Part shown: piece by piece, positions 54,823-63,612 of the stretch
How positions within the stretch are numbered: the stretch's first letter is position 1
Layout: the number at the start of each line of letters is the position of its first letter
Assembly: GCF_947502895.1 (NCBI RefSeq)
Contig: NZ_CANNBM010000002.1
Coordinates: forward strand, 310,001-374,000
DNA from: an uncultured Sulfitobacter sp.
Lineage (GTDB): Bacteria > Pseudomonadota > Alphaproteobacteria > Rhodobacterales > Rhodobacteraceae
Direction of reading: 5' to 3'
DNA length: 64,000 nucleotides
Made by a program: the position numbers and the translations under genes
The notes under the pieces: generated by a model
Databases searched by the model: none
The model's input: the letters and a program-made list of their open reading frames with translations, nothing else
What the model was told of the DNA's origin: nothing

Positions 54823-55398
54823 TTAGCTGCCGAACGCCCCGACCTCGGAGCCTGCCTGCGCCGCCACGCTCAATACATCGAACACATACTGAGCCACCGA
54901 GCGGAAGCAAACCACGTGAAAGACGTCCTCGCTTGGCATCCAGAATGCGGCCGGAACCTGCGCGATGCGTGTCCGACGGAACATACCCGGCGTGAACTGT
55001 TGCGGCGCCAGATCAACGGGGGCCAGCTTTGCCATCACTTCACGCGCTCTGGGGCCGCTCACCTTGAACACCGCACGCGCGTCCGAGACATTGACGGCTA
55101 ATGCATGAGATTTCGACAGCTTGCTCTGCAGATCTGCGAGTTTCGCGGGGGCATCCCCGTAAGCACACATAATCAACAGCTCATCGGGTGACATCCACGC
55201 CATGCCGCCTGCCCCCTGGGTCAGGCAGTGACGCTGGTCGGGCATGTTGACACCCGCAGCAGCCACAGCCGCCTTCTGCAGGGTCTTATCGCCCAGATCA
55301 CCACGCAGCGTGATCATGCCGACAGCACCCATTTCGGATATTTCGGCGATGCCAGCGGCAAATGATGCGTTCTTCAATGCGGATACCGGATCAGACAT
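54823..55398 (-). CDS. soxG: Sarcosine oxidase subunit gamma
   Basis: A 191-residue protein of the SoxG/TSOX-gamma family: GAVGMITLRGDLGD, SPDELLIM, and FKVSGPRAREVMAKLAPVDL are typical. In the heterotetrameric enzyme it contacts the alpha and beta subunits. The start at 55398 overlaps the soxA stop by eight bases. It is the last gene of soxBDAG. Confidence 0.93.
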   Translation of the reverse strand: MSDPVSALKNASFAAGIAEISEMGAVGMITLRGDLGDKTLQKAAVAAAGVNMPDQRHCLTQGAGGMAWMSPDELLIMCAYGDAPAKLADLQSKLSKSHALAVNVSDARAVFKVSGPRAREVMAKLAPVDLAPQQFTPGMFRRTRIAQVPAAFWMPSEDVFHVVCFRSVAQYVFDVLSVAAQAGSEVGAFGS

Positions 55399-58300
55399 TC
55401 TGCTTGGCCCCCTCTTTGTCATAAAACACCGGATCGACGATCCGCGCGCTGTAGGTTTTGCCATCCGTGCCAGGGAATTCCAGCACTTCACCCATGCGAT
55501 CAGGACCGTGGTGTACCAGACCCATCGCAATGCCCTTGTCCAAGGTTGGCGAGTGATAGCTAGATGTTACACGCCCGATCACATTGCGCTGACCGTTTGC
55601 GTTTTTGCCTTCGCCTACCGCATAAGCACCGTCCGGCAGGGTCGATCCATCCGTTGTCTCTAGACCGACCAGCTTCCAACGCTCAGGGTCGGCCATATGG
55701 CTGCGCTGATGCGCGCGCTTGCCCAAATAGTCTTCTTTCTTTTTGGACAGCGCCCAGTTCAGGTTAAGATCCTGAGGGATCACGGTCCCGTCCGTCTCAT
55801 CCCCGATCATGATAAAGCCTTTTTCGGCACGCAGGATGTGCAGACATTCGGTCCCATATGGCATCACGCCAAGGTCGGCCCCGACAGCCATCAGCGCATC
55901 CCAGAAGGCCTGCCCGTGATTGGCATCTACCGCGATCTCGTATGACAGCTCACCCGAGAAGGAGATACGATAGACCCTGACCTTGAAGCCGCCGATCTCG
56001 CCGTCCGCCCACTCCATAAAGCCCAAGGCTTCTTTGCTCACGTCCATACCGCCAAGCTTTTCAAGCGCCTTGCGGGCATTGGGGCCGACCACAGCGATCT
56101 GGGCATACTGCTCGGTTACATTGGCCACGTAGACTTTCCAGTCCCACCATTCGGTCTGTAGCCATTCTTCCATGTGGGCGTGGATGCTCTCGGCTCCGCC
56201 TGTGGTGGTATGGCACAACCATGTGTCGTCATCGATGCGTGCAACAACACCGTCATCAACCAAGAATCCGTTGTCGTTACACATCAGGCCATAGCGGCAT
56301 TTGCCGATCTTCAGGTTGCTCATCATATTGGTGTAGAGCATATCGAGGAACTTGCCCGCGTCAGGGCCCTTCACCACCAATTTACCAAGTGTAGAAGCGT
56401 CCAATAACCCCATGTTATTGCGTGTATTTGTCACTTCTCGCATCACTGCGTCATGGGTGCTCTCGCTGCCGTTTTTATAGGCATAAGGGCGACGCCATTG
56501 ACCGACAGGCTCCCATTCAGCGCCATGCGTGTCATGCCAGTTGTGCATGGGTGTGCGGCGGATCGGCTGAAACGCATCGCCACGCGCCTCGCCCCCGATA
56601 GAGGCCATCGAAATGGGGTGATACGGCGGGCGGAAAGTAGTCGTCCCAACGGCGGGAATTTCCTCACCCAACGCATTAGCAAGCGTCGCAAGTCCGTTGA
56701 TATTGCTCAATTTTCCCTGATCTGTCGCCATACCCAAAGTGGTATAGCGTTTGGCATGCTCAACAGAGACAAATCCCTCCTGCGCGGCCAGCCGCACATC
56801 CGAGACTTTTACATCGTTTTGATAATCCAGCCATGCTTTCTCACGCAGCTTGACGGTGGCCCCTTGTGGCATCAGCCATACGGGTGCCATCGGCGCTTCT
56901 TCGCGACGCTCGCCTTTGGGGGCAGTGGTGCCTTTGGGCAGCTTCTTACCCAGACACCGCAAAACGCCATCAGCGGAGGCGAAGGCATCATTGAGCAGAT
57001 CATCAAGGGCAAAAGCACCAGAGGCCGCCCCGGCTGTGGACACAAACTGTGCGCCATCGGCACCCTGTGGTGCGCGGTCGGGATCTGGACTGAAACACGC
57101 ATGCGTTGTGTCCCACGTCAGCTTGCCGCCACAGTGCGACCACAAATGCACAACCGGCGACCAGCCACCTGACATGGCAACCGCATCGCAGTCGATCTCT
57201 TCCAGTACAGCGCCCTCGCCGGCCTGACTACAGATCGCAACGCCTGTTACGCGCTTGCCCCCTTTGACAGAGGAAACAGCATGGCCCATCAGCACGCGGA
57301 TACCCAGGGCCTTGGCCTGCGCCATTGCATCGCTGTCTTGCGGCAGCACACGGGCGTCCAGAATGGCTGGAACGTCCAGCCCTGCGTGTTTAAGCGCAAT
57401 GGCCGTCAAATAGGCATCGTCATTGTTGGTAACTACAACTGTGCGGTCCCCTGCTGAAACACCAAAGTTCACAACGTAATCACGCACAGCCGCCGCCAGC
57501 ATCACACCGGGAATGTCGTTACCCGCAAAGCTGAGCGGGCGTTCGATTGCGCCAGTCGCGGTGATGATGTGACCCGCACGGATACGCCACAAACGGTGAC
57601 GCGGTCCTGTCTTTTCCGGCTCATGGTCGGTCAGTTGCTCATAACCCAGCACATATCCGTGGTCATAAACACCTGCGCCCATGGTACGTGTACGCAGGGT
57701 TACGTTTTCCATTGCGGCCAATTCAGCCAGTGTCTGGTCGATCCATTGCTGTGCGGGTGCGCCGTTAATCTCGCCGCCGTCTACAGGGGTGCGGCCGCCC
57801 CAATGGGCCGTCTGCTCCAAAACGATAACGCGCGCACCTGACAAAGCCGTTGCGCGGGCCGCTTCCAGCCCCGCGACACCGCCACCGATAACCAGCACGT
57901 CACAAAAAGCGTAGAAATGCTCATAAGTATCCTCGTCCTGCGCTTTTGGCGCACGACCAAGGCCCGCAGAATGACGGATAATCGGCTCATAGACGTGTTT
58001 CCACATGGGCCGCGGGTGAATGAACATCTTGTAATAAAAGCCAGCAGGCAAAAAGCGGCTGAGGTGTTTGTTGATAGCCCCAACGTCAAATTCAAGGCTG
58101 GGCCAGTGGTTCTGGCTTTCAGCGCGAAGCCCGTCGAACAACTCGGTCGTGGTCACGCGAGCGTTTGGCTCAAACTTGCCCTCACGGCCCAGATTAACCA
58201 GTGCGTTCGGCTCTTCGGGTCCAGCAGCTACAATACCGCGCGGGCGGTGGTATTTGAACGAGCGGCCCACCAGCATCTGGTCATTTGCCAGCAGAGCCGA

Positions 58301-58408
58301 GGCAAGCGTGTCGCCTTCATACCCGCTCATGTGTTTGCCGTTAAAGCGAAACTTGACAGTTTTGGATTTGTTCAGGAGGCGGCCACCTGTGGCGAGACGG
58401 GTACTCAT
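55391..58408 (-). CDS. soxA: Sarcosine oxidase subunit alpha
   Basis: A 1005-residue subunit. An N-terminal ferredoxin-like module (residues 10-100, YEGDTLASALLAND) is followed by an NAD-binding domain with GGGVAG at 175-180 and a C-terminal aminomethyltransferase-like folate-binding region (LDMLYTNMMSNLKIGKCRYGLMCNDNGFLVDDGV). With the beta subunit it oxidises sarcosine to glycine, H2O2 and 5,10-methylene-tetrahydrofolate. Full length; ATG at 58408, 64 bases after soxD. Confidence 0.97.
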   Translation of the reverse strand: MSTRLATGGRLLNKSKTVKFRFNGKHMSGYEGDTLASALLANDQMLVGRSFKYHRPRGIVAAGPEEPNALVNLGREGKFEPNARVTTTELFDGLRAESQNHWPSLEFDVGAINKHLSRFLPAGFYYKMFIHPRPMWKHVYEPIIRHSAGLGRAPKAQDEDTYEHFYAFCDVLVIGGGVAGLEAARATALSGARVIVLEQTAHWGGRTPVDGGEINGAPAQQWIDQTLAELAAMENVTLRTRTMGAGVYDHGYVLGYEQLTDHEPEKTGPRHRLWRIRAGHIITATGAIERPLSFAGNDIPGVMLAAAVRDYVVNFGVSAGDRTVVVTNNDDAYLTAIALKHAGLDVPAILDARVLPQDSDAMAQAKALGIRVLMGHAVSSVKGGKRVTGVAICSQAGEGAVLEEIDCDAVAMSGGWSPVVHLWSHCGGKLTWDTTHACFSPDPDRAPQGADGAQFVSTAGAASGAFALDDLLNDAFASADGVLRCLGKKLPKGTTAPKGERREEAPMAPVWLMPQGATVKLREKAWLDYQNDVKVSDVRLAAQEGFVSVEHAKRYTTLGMATDQGKLSNINGLATLANALGEEIPAVGTTTFRPPYHPISMASIGGEARGDAFQPIRRTPMHNWHDTHGAEWEPVGQWRRPYAYKNGSESTHDAVMREVTNTRNNMGLLDASTLGKLVVKGPDAGKFLDMLYTNMMSNLKIGKCRYGLMCNDNGFLVDDGVVARIDDDTWLCHTTTGGAESIHAHMEEWLQTEWWDWKVYVANVTEQYAQIAVVGPNARKALEKLGGMDVSKEALGFMEWADGEIGGFKVRVYRISFSGELSYEIAVDANHGQAFWDALMAVGADLGVMPYGTECLHILRAEKGFIMIGDETDGTVIPQDLNLNWALSKKKEDYLGKRAHQRSHMADPERWKLVGLETTDGSTLPDGAYAVGEGKNANGQRNVIGRVTSSYHSPTLDKGIAMGLVHHGPDRMGEVLEFPGTDGKTYSARIVDPVFYDKEGAKQNV

Positions 58409-58472
58409 GATCTATGCTCCGGCGCGGGGTGTAAGGGCGGGATTGAGTTTAGGGGAAAAATAAAGAAGGCCA

Positions 58473-58793
58473 TCACGCGTCGCGCCATCCGGGGCGTTTC
58501 GCGTCAATCTTCTGTAGCAATTCCTCGGGCGGATCGTAGGTTTGCGCGCTATAGGTACCAAAGACCTCGAGGGTCATCGTGTCCCGCGCCATATGGAACC
58601 ACTTGCCGCAGCCGTTCTGGTGGCGCCAGCGTTCAAAATGCACGCCCTTAGGGTTTTTACGCATGAACAGATAGGTCTCCATCTGATCATCGGAGGAGCC
58701 TACGGTGTGGCGGGTGATATGTGCTTCGCCGTGGGCGTGGAATTCAGTTTCCTCGGCCGTAACGCCGCAACAGGGGCAGGACACGATCAGCAT
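58473..58793 (-). CDS. soxD: Sarcosine oxidase subunit delta
   Basis: A 106-residue zinc-binding subunit with Cys6, Cys8 and Cys9 (SCPCCG) near the start and Cys in NGCGKWFHMARDT, which coordinate Zn in the structure. It is required for full assembly of the TSOX enzyme. It lies between soxB and soxA in the operon. Confidence 0.95.
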   Translation of the reverse strand: MLIVSCPCCGVTAEETEFHAHGEAHITRHTVGSSDDQMETYLFMRKNPKGVHFERWRHQNGCGKWFHMARDTMTLEVFGTYSAQTYDPPEELLQKIDAKRPGWRDA

Positions 58794-58837
58794 GGCAGCG
58801 CTCCAAGCTTGAAAATTTCGGGGAAAGTGCGTATGTT

Positions 58838-59038
58838 ATGCGTATGGAATTCATTATTATCGTTATCGCAGCGGTGACTGTCATCGGCATAGCCGCGACA
58901 ATCTACGAATGGAAAAAGAAGCGGACGCTTTTGCAGCACGACCTGAATCTTCAGGCTTGTGGCAACCCGCATACCCACGCTGCAAAGGTTCACGCCGAAG
59001 ACGTCATTGCACACAGAATTTCGGGATTTGATCGCTGA
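58838..59038 (+). CDS. Possible small membrane protein antisense within the sox operon
   Basis: A 66-residue frame on the strand opposite soxBDAG, in the unusually long gap between soxB and soxD. It has one clear transmembrane helix (EFIIIVIAAVTVIGIAATIY) followed by KKKR and a polar tail with two Cys/His patches. Its hydrophobic-then-basic layout looks protein-like, but the ribosome site is weak (GGGG 14 bases away), so it is uncertain. The start may instead be ATG 58844. Confidence 0.4.
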   Translation: MRMEFIIIVIAAVTVIGIAATIYEWKKKRTLLQHDLNLQACGNPHTHAAKVHAEDVIAHRISGFDR

Positions 59039-59043
59039 TTGCA

Positions 59044-60288
59044 TCAGTGGGCCACCCCTGCTGCAACGCTTTCGTCAATGAACCGTCCTTCGTTGAACCG
59101 CTCGAGGCCAAAGGCGTCGGTGAGCGGCGAGCGGCCTTTGGCCATCAGTTCTGCCATGGCCCAGCCTGAACCGGGGATGGCCTTGAAGCCGCCCGTCCCC
59201 CAACCGCAGTTGATAAAAATTCCATCGACGGGTGTTTTGCTCAGGATCGGAGAGCGGTCGCCCGTGACGTCCACGATCCCGCCCCATTGGCGCAGCATCT
59301 TTAGGCGGCTCACCATAGGGAACGTTTCGATCAGAGCGCGCACGGTTTCCTCGATATGGTGGAAGCTGCCGCGTTGTGTGTAGTTGTTGTAGCCGTCGGT
59401 GCCGCCGCCGATGACCATCTCGCCCTTGTCAGACTGGCTCATGTAGCCGTGGACTGTGTTGGCCATAACAACCACGTCCATGCAGGGCTTGATCGGCTCT
59501 GACACAAGCGCTTGGAGCGCCACAGACTCGATGGGAAGACGAAAACCTGCCATATCGGCCAAGTGGCCCGAGTGACCCGCGACGACCATGCCGAGTTTGT
59601 CGCACGCGATATCGCCACGCGTGGTGGTGACGCCTGTTACCTTGCCGCCCTCGGACTGGATGCCCGTCACCTCGCACCGCTGGATCACATCCATCCCCAT
59701 GTCGGAGCACGCGCGCGCATAGCCCCATGCCACCGCGTCGTGCCGTGCAGTGCCGCCGCGGGCTTGCCACAGACCACCAAGAACAGGGTAACGCGGCCCC
59801 GCCAGATTGATGATTGGAACCAGCTCTTTTACCTTTGCGGGGCTGATGAATTCGGTTGTGACACCTTGCAGCATGTTGGCATGCGCCGTGCGCTTGTATC
59901 CGCGCACCTCATGTTCGGTTTGTGCAAGCATGATAACCCCGCGCGGGGAGAACATGACATTATAGTTGAGATCCTGTGACATCGTCTCATAAAGAGAGCG
60001 GGATTTTTCATAGATCGCAGCCGACGGATCCTGCAAATAATTTGAGCGGATGATCGTTGTGTTGCGCCCTGTATTACCGCCGCCCAACCAACCTTTTTCA
60101 AGGATGGCAACATTGGTGATCCCGAAATTCTTGCCCAGATAATAGGCCGTGGCCAGCCCGTGCCCGCCTGCCCCGATGATGATTGCATCATAGCGCTTTT
60201 TGGGGGCCGCATCGCGCCATGCGCGGGTCCACCCTGTGTGGTGGCGCATGGCTTCGCGTGCCACTGCAAATACGGAGTATTTTTTCAT
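59044..60288 (-). CDS. soxB: Sarcosine oxidase subunit beta
   Basis: A 414-residue flavoprotein. The FAD motif is GAGGHG at residues 39-44, and His183 in GGTARHDAVAW is the expected site of covalent FMN attachment. It carries the amine-oxidising active site of the heterotetramer. It starts at ATG 60288 with GGAAAC upstream; a longer frame to 60768 is not needed. First gene of soxBDAG, divergent from ccmI. Confidence 0.96.
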   Translation of the reverse strand: MKKYSVFAVAREAMRHHTGWTRAWRDAAPKKRYDAIIIGAGGHGLATAYYLGKNFGITNVAILEKGWLGGGNTGRNTTIIRSNYLQDPSAAIYEKSRSLYETMSQDLNYNVMFSPRGVIMLAQTEHEVRGYKRTAHANMLQGVTTEFISPAKVKELVPIINLAGPRYPVLGGLWQARGGTARHDAVAWGYARACSDMGMDVIQRCEVTGIQSEGGKVTGVTTTRGDIACDKLGMVVAGHSGHLADMAGFRLPIESVALQALVSEPIKPCMDVVVMANTVHGYMSQSDKGEMVIGGGTDGYNNYTQRGSFHHIEETVRALIETFPMVSRLKMLRQWGGIVDVTGDRSPILSKTPVDGIFINCGWGTGGFKAIPGSGWAMAELMAKGRSPLTDAFGLERFNEGRFIDESVAAGVAH

Positions 60289-60525
60289 CACGGGTTTCCC
60301 TGAACTGGCTGAGGCGTGGATTCGGTGGCGCAAGCGCCCCGTTGACTTCTTCATGGGGGAATAGCCGGAAAAGAGGATACTCCGCGCGGCACTCTTTATC
60401 ATCTTTGCGACATAGGCCACAACCGACACCGGATGTGGAGGGCTATTCGTCGCGCCGATGGCAATGCCCCCTTTTGTCGGCCGCTTGCGCGTATTACATC
60501 GGTAAAAACGAGGAGAGTGACCGAC

Positions 60526-61752
60526 ATGTTGAGTTTCTGGATTGTGGCCACGGCGATAACCATCATGGTGGGTGCGGTTCTGGCACGCGCGGTGGTGCGT
60601 GGCGCCCAGCGCGATATCGGATCGCGCGCAGGTTCGGACGTAGATGTGTACCGTGCGCAGCTGGACGAGGTAGCACGCGATGTCGCCCGCGGCGTAATCG
60701 AGCAAGCAGACGCAGATCGTGTGCATGCCGAAGTAGCGCGCCGCCTGATTGCAGCTGACAAGGCCCAATCCGCTGAGACCGCTGCATCAAAAACCGCGCC
60801 TGCTACATTGGCAATGGCTGTTATCGCGTTTGGCCTGCTGGCCAGTGTCGGCAGCTACATCTGGCTAGGCGCACCGGGCTATGGTGATATGGCATTGAAA
60901 GACCGGATTGCCTTTGCCGAGGAAGTGCGTCTGTCCCGCCCCGCACAATCGGTTGCCGAAAACTCACTGCCGCCCCATGCTGACCCTGCTGATCTGGACC
61001 CGCGTTACCAGACGCTGCTGGACCAGTTGCGCAATACCGTGGCAAACCGTCCCGACGACATCCAGGGCCATGAGTTGCTGGTCCAGCAAGAACGCCGCAT
61101 CGGCAATTTCCCAGCCGCCAGAACAGCACAGGCCCGTATTGTAGAGTTGAAGGGCGATGGCGTGACCGCACAAGACCTTGCTGATCTGGGCGAGCTGCAG
61201 GTTCTGGCCGCAGGTGGCTATGTATCCCCCGAGGCGGAGATGAGCTTGCGCGCCGCGCTGGCGCAAGAGCCTGGCAATGGAGCCGCGCGTTACTACGTCG
61301 GACTGATGCTGGCGCAAACAGGTCGCCCCGATCAGGCGTTCCGCATCTGGGACAGCTTGTTGCGCCAAGGGCCGGAGGAAGCGCCGTGGATATCCCCCAT
61401 TGTTGCTCAGATAGAAGAACTCGCCGGTCTGGCGGGTGTCCGCTACGCGATCCCAGAGATTGGAAGTAGTGTACGCGGACCGAGTGCCGAAGATATTGAT
61501 AATGCACGGGATATGACCCCTGCCGAGCGGATGGAGATGATTGGCAGCATGGTCAGCGGCCTGTCGCAGCGTTTGGCCACCGAAGGCGGGCCTGCGCGTG
61601 ACTGGGCGCGCTTGATCTCCTCTCTCGGCGTGTTGGGCGAATGGGAGCGGGCACAAGCCATTCACGCGAACGCAATGGAAGTCTTTGCCGGTGATTTGGC
61701 TGCGATTGATCTGCTGAACGATGCGGGTCGCAATGCAGGGGTGGTCGATTGA
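60526..61752 (+). CDS. ccmI: Cytochrome c biogenesis protein CcmI
   Basis: A 408-residue protein with two N-terminal helices (FWIVATAITIMVGAVLARAV and LAMAVIAFGLLASVGSYIWL) and a periplasmic TPR domain. It presents apocytochrome c to the haem ligation core. AGGAGAG upstream supports ATG 60526. It is separate from the ccmABCDG group at 30 kb, a split known in Rhodobacteraceae. Its stop overlaps the ruvX start. Confidence 0.93.
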   Translation: MLSFWIVATAITIMVGAVLARAVVRGAQRDIGSRAGSDVDVYRAQLDEVARDVARGVIEQADADRVHAEVARRLIAADKAQSAETAASKTAPATLAMAVIAFGLLASVGSYIWLGAPGYGDMALKDRIAFAEEVRLSRPAQSVAENSLPPHADPADLDPRYQTLLDQLRNTVANRPDDIQGHELLVQQERRIGNFPAARTAQARIVELKGDGVTAQDLADLGELQVLAAGGYVSPEAEMSLRAALAQEPGNGAARYYVGLMLAQTGRPDQAFRIWDSLLRQGPEEAPWISPIVAQIEELAGLAGVRYAIPEIGSSVRGPSAEDIDNARDMTPAERMEMIGSMVSGLSQRLATEGGPARDWARLISSLGVLGEWERAQAIHANAMEVFAGDLAAIDLLNDAGRNAGVVD

Positions 61753-62234
61753 TATTTGAAACCATCGATGATTTTTCCGATGCCTTGCCCGACATGCGGG
61801 CGCTGATCGGGCTGGATCTGGGAGAAAAGACAATTGGCGTGGCCGTCACCGACAGTTTCCTATCGGTTGCCACCCCGCTGGAAACAGTGAAGCGGCGTAA
61901 ATTCGGATTGGATGCCGCACGCTTGGGCGAGATCATTTCGGGCCGCTTGATCGGCGGTCTTATCCTCGGGTTACCTTTTAATATGGATGGATCCGAAGGA
62001 CCGCGCTGTCAGTCAACCCGTGCGTTCGCGCGAAATTTTGACAGACTTCACCCCGAGTTGCCCATCGGATATTGGGACGAGCGTTTATCAACAGTGGCCG
62101 CCGAACGCGCGCTGTTAGAGGCGGATACGTCACGCAAGCGTCGCGCCGAGGTCATTGATCACGTCGCAGCAAGCTATATCTTGCAGGGAGTTCTGGACAG
62201 GCTGCACGTATTGCGCCGCACACAAGGGAATTGA
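61749..62234 (+). CDS. ruvX: Holliday junction resolvase-like protein RuvX/YqgF
   Basis: A 161-residue RNase H-fold protein with the active-site motifs GLDLGEKTIGVAVTD, YWDERLSTVAAE and DHVAASYIL. It takes part in 16S rRNA 5' maturation and possibly DNA junction resolution. The start is TTG at 61749, four bases before the end of ccmI, giving a family-type N-terminus of ~15 residues; the first ATG (61794) would drop these. Followed four bases later by the DUF1289 gene. Confidence 0.9.
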   Translation: MIFETIDDFSDALPDMRALIGLDLGEKTIGVAVTDSFLSVATPLETVKRRKFGLDAARLGEIISGRLIGGLILGLPFNMDGSEGPRCQSTRAFARNFDRLHPELPIGYWDERLSTVAAERALLEADTSRKRRAEVIDHVAASYILQGVLDRLHVLRRTQGN

Positions 62235-62237
62235 AAA

Positions 62238-62474
62238 ATGAGCGATGATGTCTGGAAACGTGCGGAAATCGAAAGCCCCTGTATCAAAATCTGCGTGATC
62301 CATCCTGAAAGCCGTCTGTGCACAGGATGCCTGCGCTCGATCGACGAAATCGGTGCTTGGTCGCGGATGACGCCCGAAGTGCGGCGCGCTGTGATGCAGG
62401 AACTGCCTGCACGCGCGGGGGAGTTTTCAAAAAGGCGTGGCGGACGGGCGGCACGACTGGCCCGAGGCAGTTAA
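62238..62474 (+). CDS. DUF1289 family small protein
   Basis: A 78-residue protein with the DUF1289 pattern ESPCIKICVIHPESRLCTGCLRSIDEI, whose four Cys probably bind a metal or iron-sulfur centre. Function unproven. Third gene of a ccmI-ruvX-DUF1289 unit. Confidence 0.9.
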   Translation: MSDDVWKRAEIESPCIKICVIHPESRLCTGCLRSIDEIGAWSRMTPEVRRAVMQELPARAGEFSKRRGGRAARLARGS

Positions 62475-62478
62475 ACTT

Positions 62479-62709
62479 TCAGCTTTCGCGCTTGGCGGGC
62501 ACGCCGAACATTGCTTCGGCAGCGCGGGTGCGCATCTGACGTGGCAAGCTCACGACATTTGGCGCGTAAATCATATTGGCCCCGATCAGGTCATGGCCCT
62601 GCGCAAATGCAACCGATGGCGCATTAAGTGCAGGATACTGGCCTGATGCGCCTTCATCCGCGCCAAAATATGCAAGCCGCCCGAACGGTCCTGTGATGAT
62701 CTGATTCAT
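62479..62709 (-). CDS. Hypothetical small protein
   Basis: A 76-residue frame with AGAGGC upstream of its ATG. It starts MNQIITGPFGRLAYFG and has no recognised domain or membrane helix. It is convergent with the DUF1289 gene. The good ribosome site and position suggest a real but unknown gene; it could still be chance. Confidence 0.45.
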   Translation of the reverse strand: MNQIITGPFGRLAYFGADEGASGQYPALNAPSVAFAQGHDLIGANMIYAPNVVSLPRQMRTRAAEAMFGVPAKRES

Positions 62710-62854
62710 GTCTGCCTCTTCGCTCGGTTAGCCCCTCTTGCGGGGGCACTTGTGCGACTGTGATGCCAATCAGTTCGGGCAACAATATGGCAACCTCAAG
62801 ATAATTGTAGGGCGAGGCGAAACGGTGACAGGTACGCAGAATTTATCAAATGCA

Positions 62855-63610
62855 CTATGGCATGGACAGCCAAGCCGCCGCACCACCGATACATTCGGGA
62901 CGGAAAAACGCAATCATTCGCCCCTCGCCCGTGGGATCAGGCGCATCGCCCCAAGGGGCCGTCCCGTGCAAGACAAACGGATGCAATAGCGCGCTCTGCC
63001 CGATACCAATGCTTAACGGAACAGGTTCACAGGTCTCGAACACCTGTCTGCGAGCCGCTTGATAGACATCGGTGATATCGACCTGCGCGGGGTCATTTCT
63101 GCCGTATGCCTCACGCAAAGCGGCTTGCATGATCCGCTGACTGCCTGGCCAGACGACAGTAGGTGCGGCAGGCTGATCGTTCAGCGGGATGGATAGAATA
63201 TATGCATGAAACTCCTGGGCAAAGCGGCGCCGCTCTGGCCCCACGGGCAATAAACCGTCCACATGCGCCGCCGCGCGTCTATGGCGGTAGCGATGGTTTG
63301 CGTCACTCTCTGCGGTGTCTTGGCGTGGGTAACCCGCATAAACGATCGACAATTGTGCCCGATGCAGCGGTATATCGGGCACACAGGCTTGCCACGGTCC
63401 TTTCAGCGAAACACCTGCAATGGCGCCATTGGCATCATTGGGCAATGCATCTACCCCGACAAACCACGTACGCCCGTGGCGTAGATTGTCCGGCCCTTTA
63501 TTCGCAGGATCATCGGCGATACCACGCGCCACACCAATAGCTGCTTTTGCCCATGCAGCCGTATCGGGATCATAGTCGAATATCCGAAATCCTGCCGCAT
63601 CTGTCTGCAT
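62855..63610 (-). CDS. Possible Fe(II)/2-oxoglutarate-dependent oxygenase-like protein
   Basis: A 251-residue protein with a spaced H-x-D...H...R set: His116 and Asp118 (AAAHVDGLLP), His215 (FVLHGTAPW) and Arg231 (GRMIAFFRPE), matching the facial triad and 2-oxoglutarate contact of phytanoyl-CoA-type oxygenases. The substrate is unknown. The ATG at 63610 is used; a TTG at 63625 is possible but lacks a good site. It follows the TauE-like gene by only a few bases, suggesting coupling. Confidence 0.6.
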   Translation of the reverse strand: MQTDAAGFRIFDYDPDTAAWAKAAIGVARGIADDPANKGPDNLRHGRTWFVGVDALPNDANGAIAGVSLKGPWQACVPDIPLHRAQLSIVYAGYPRQDTAESDANHRYRHRRAAAHVDGLLPVGPERRRFAQEFHAYILSIPLNDQPAAPTVVWPGSQRIMQAALREAYGRNDPAQVDITDVYQAARRQVFETCEPVPLSIGIGQSALLHPFVLHGTAPWGDAPDPTGEGRMIAFFRPECIGGAAAWLSMP

Positions 63611-63612
63611 GC

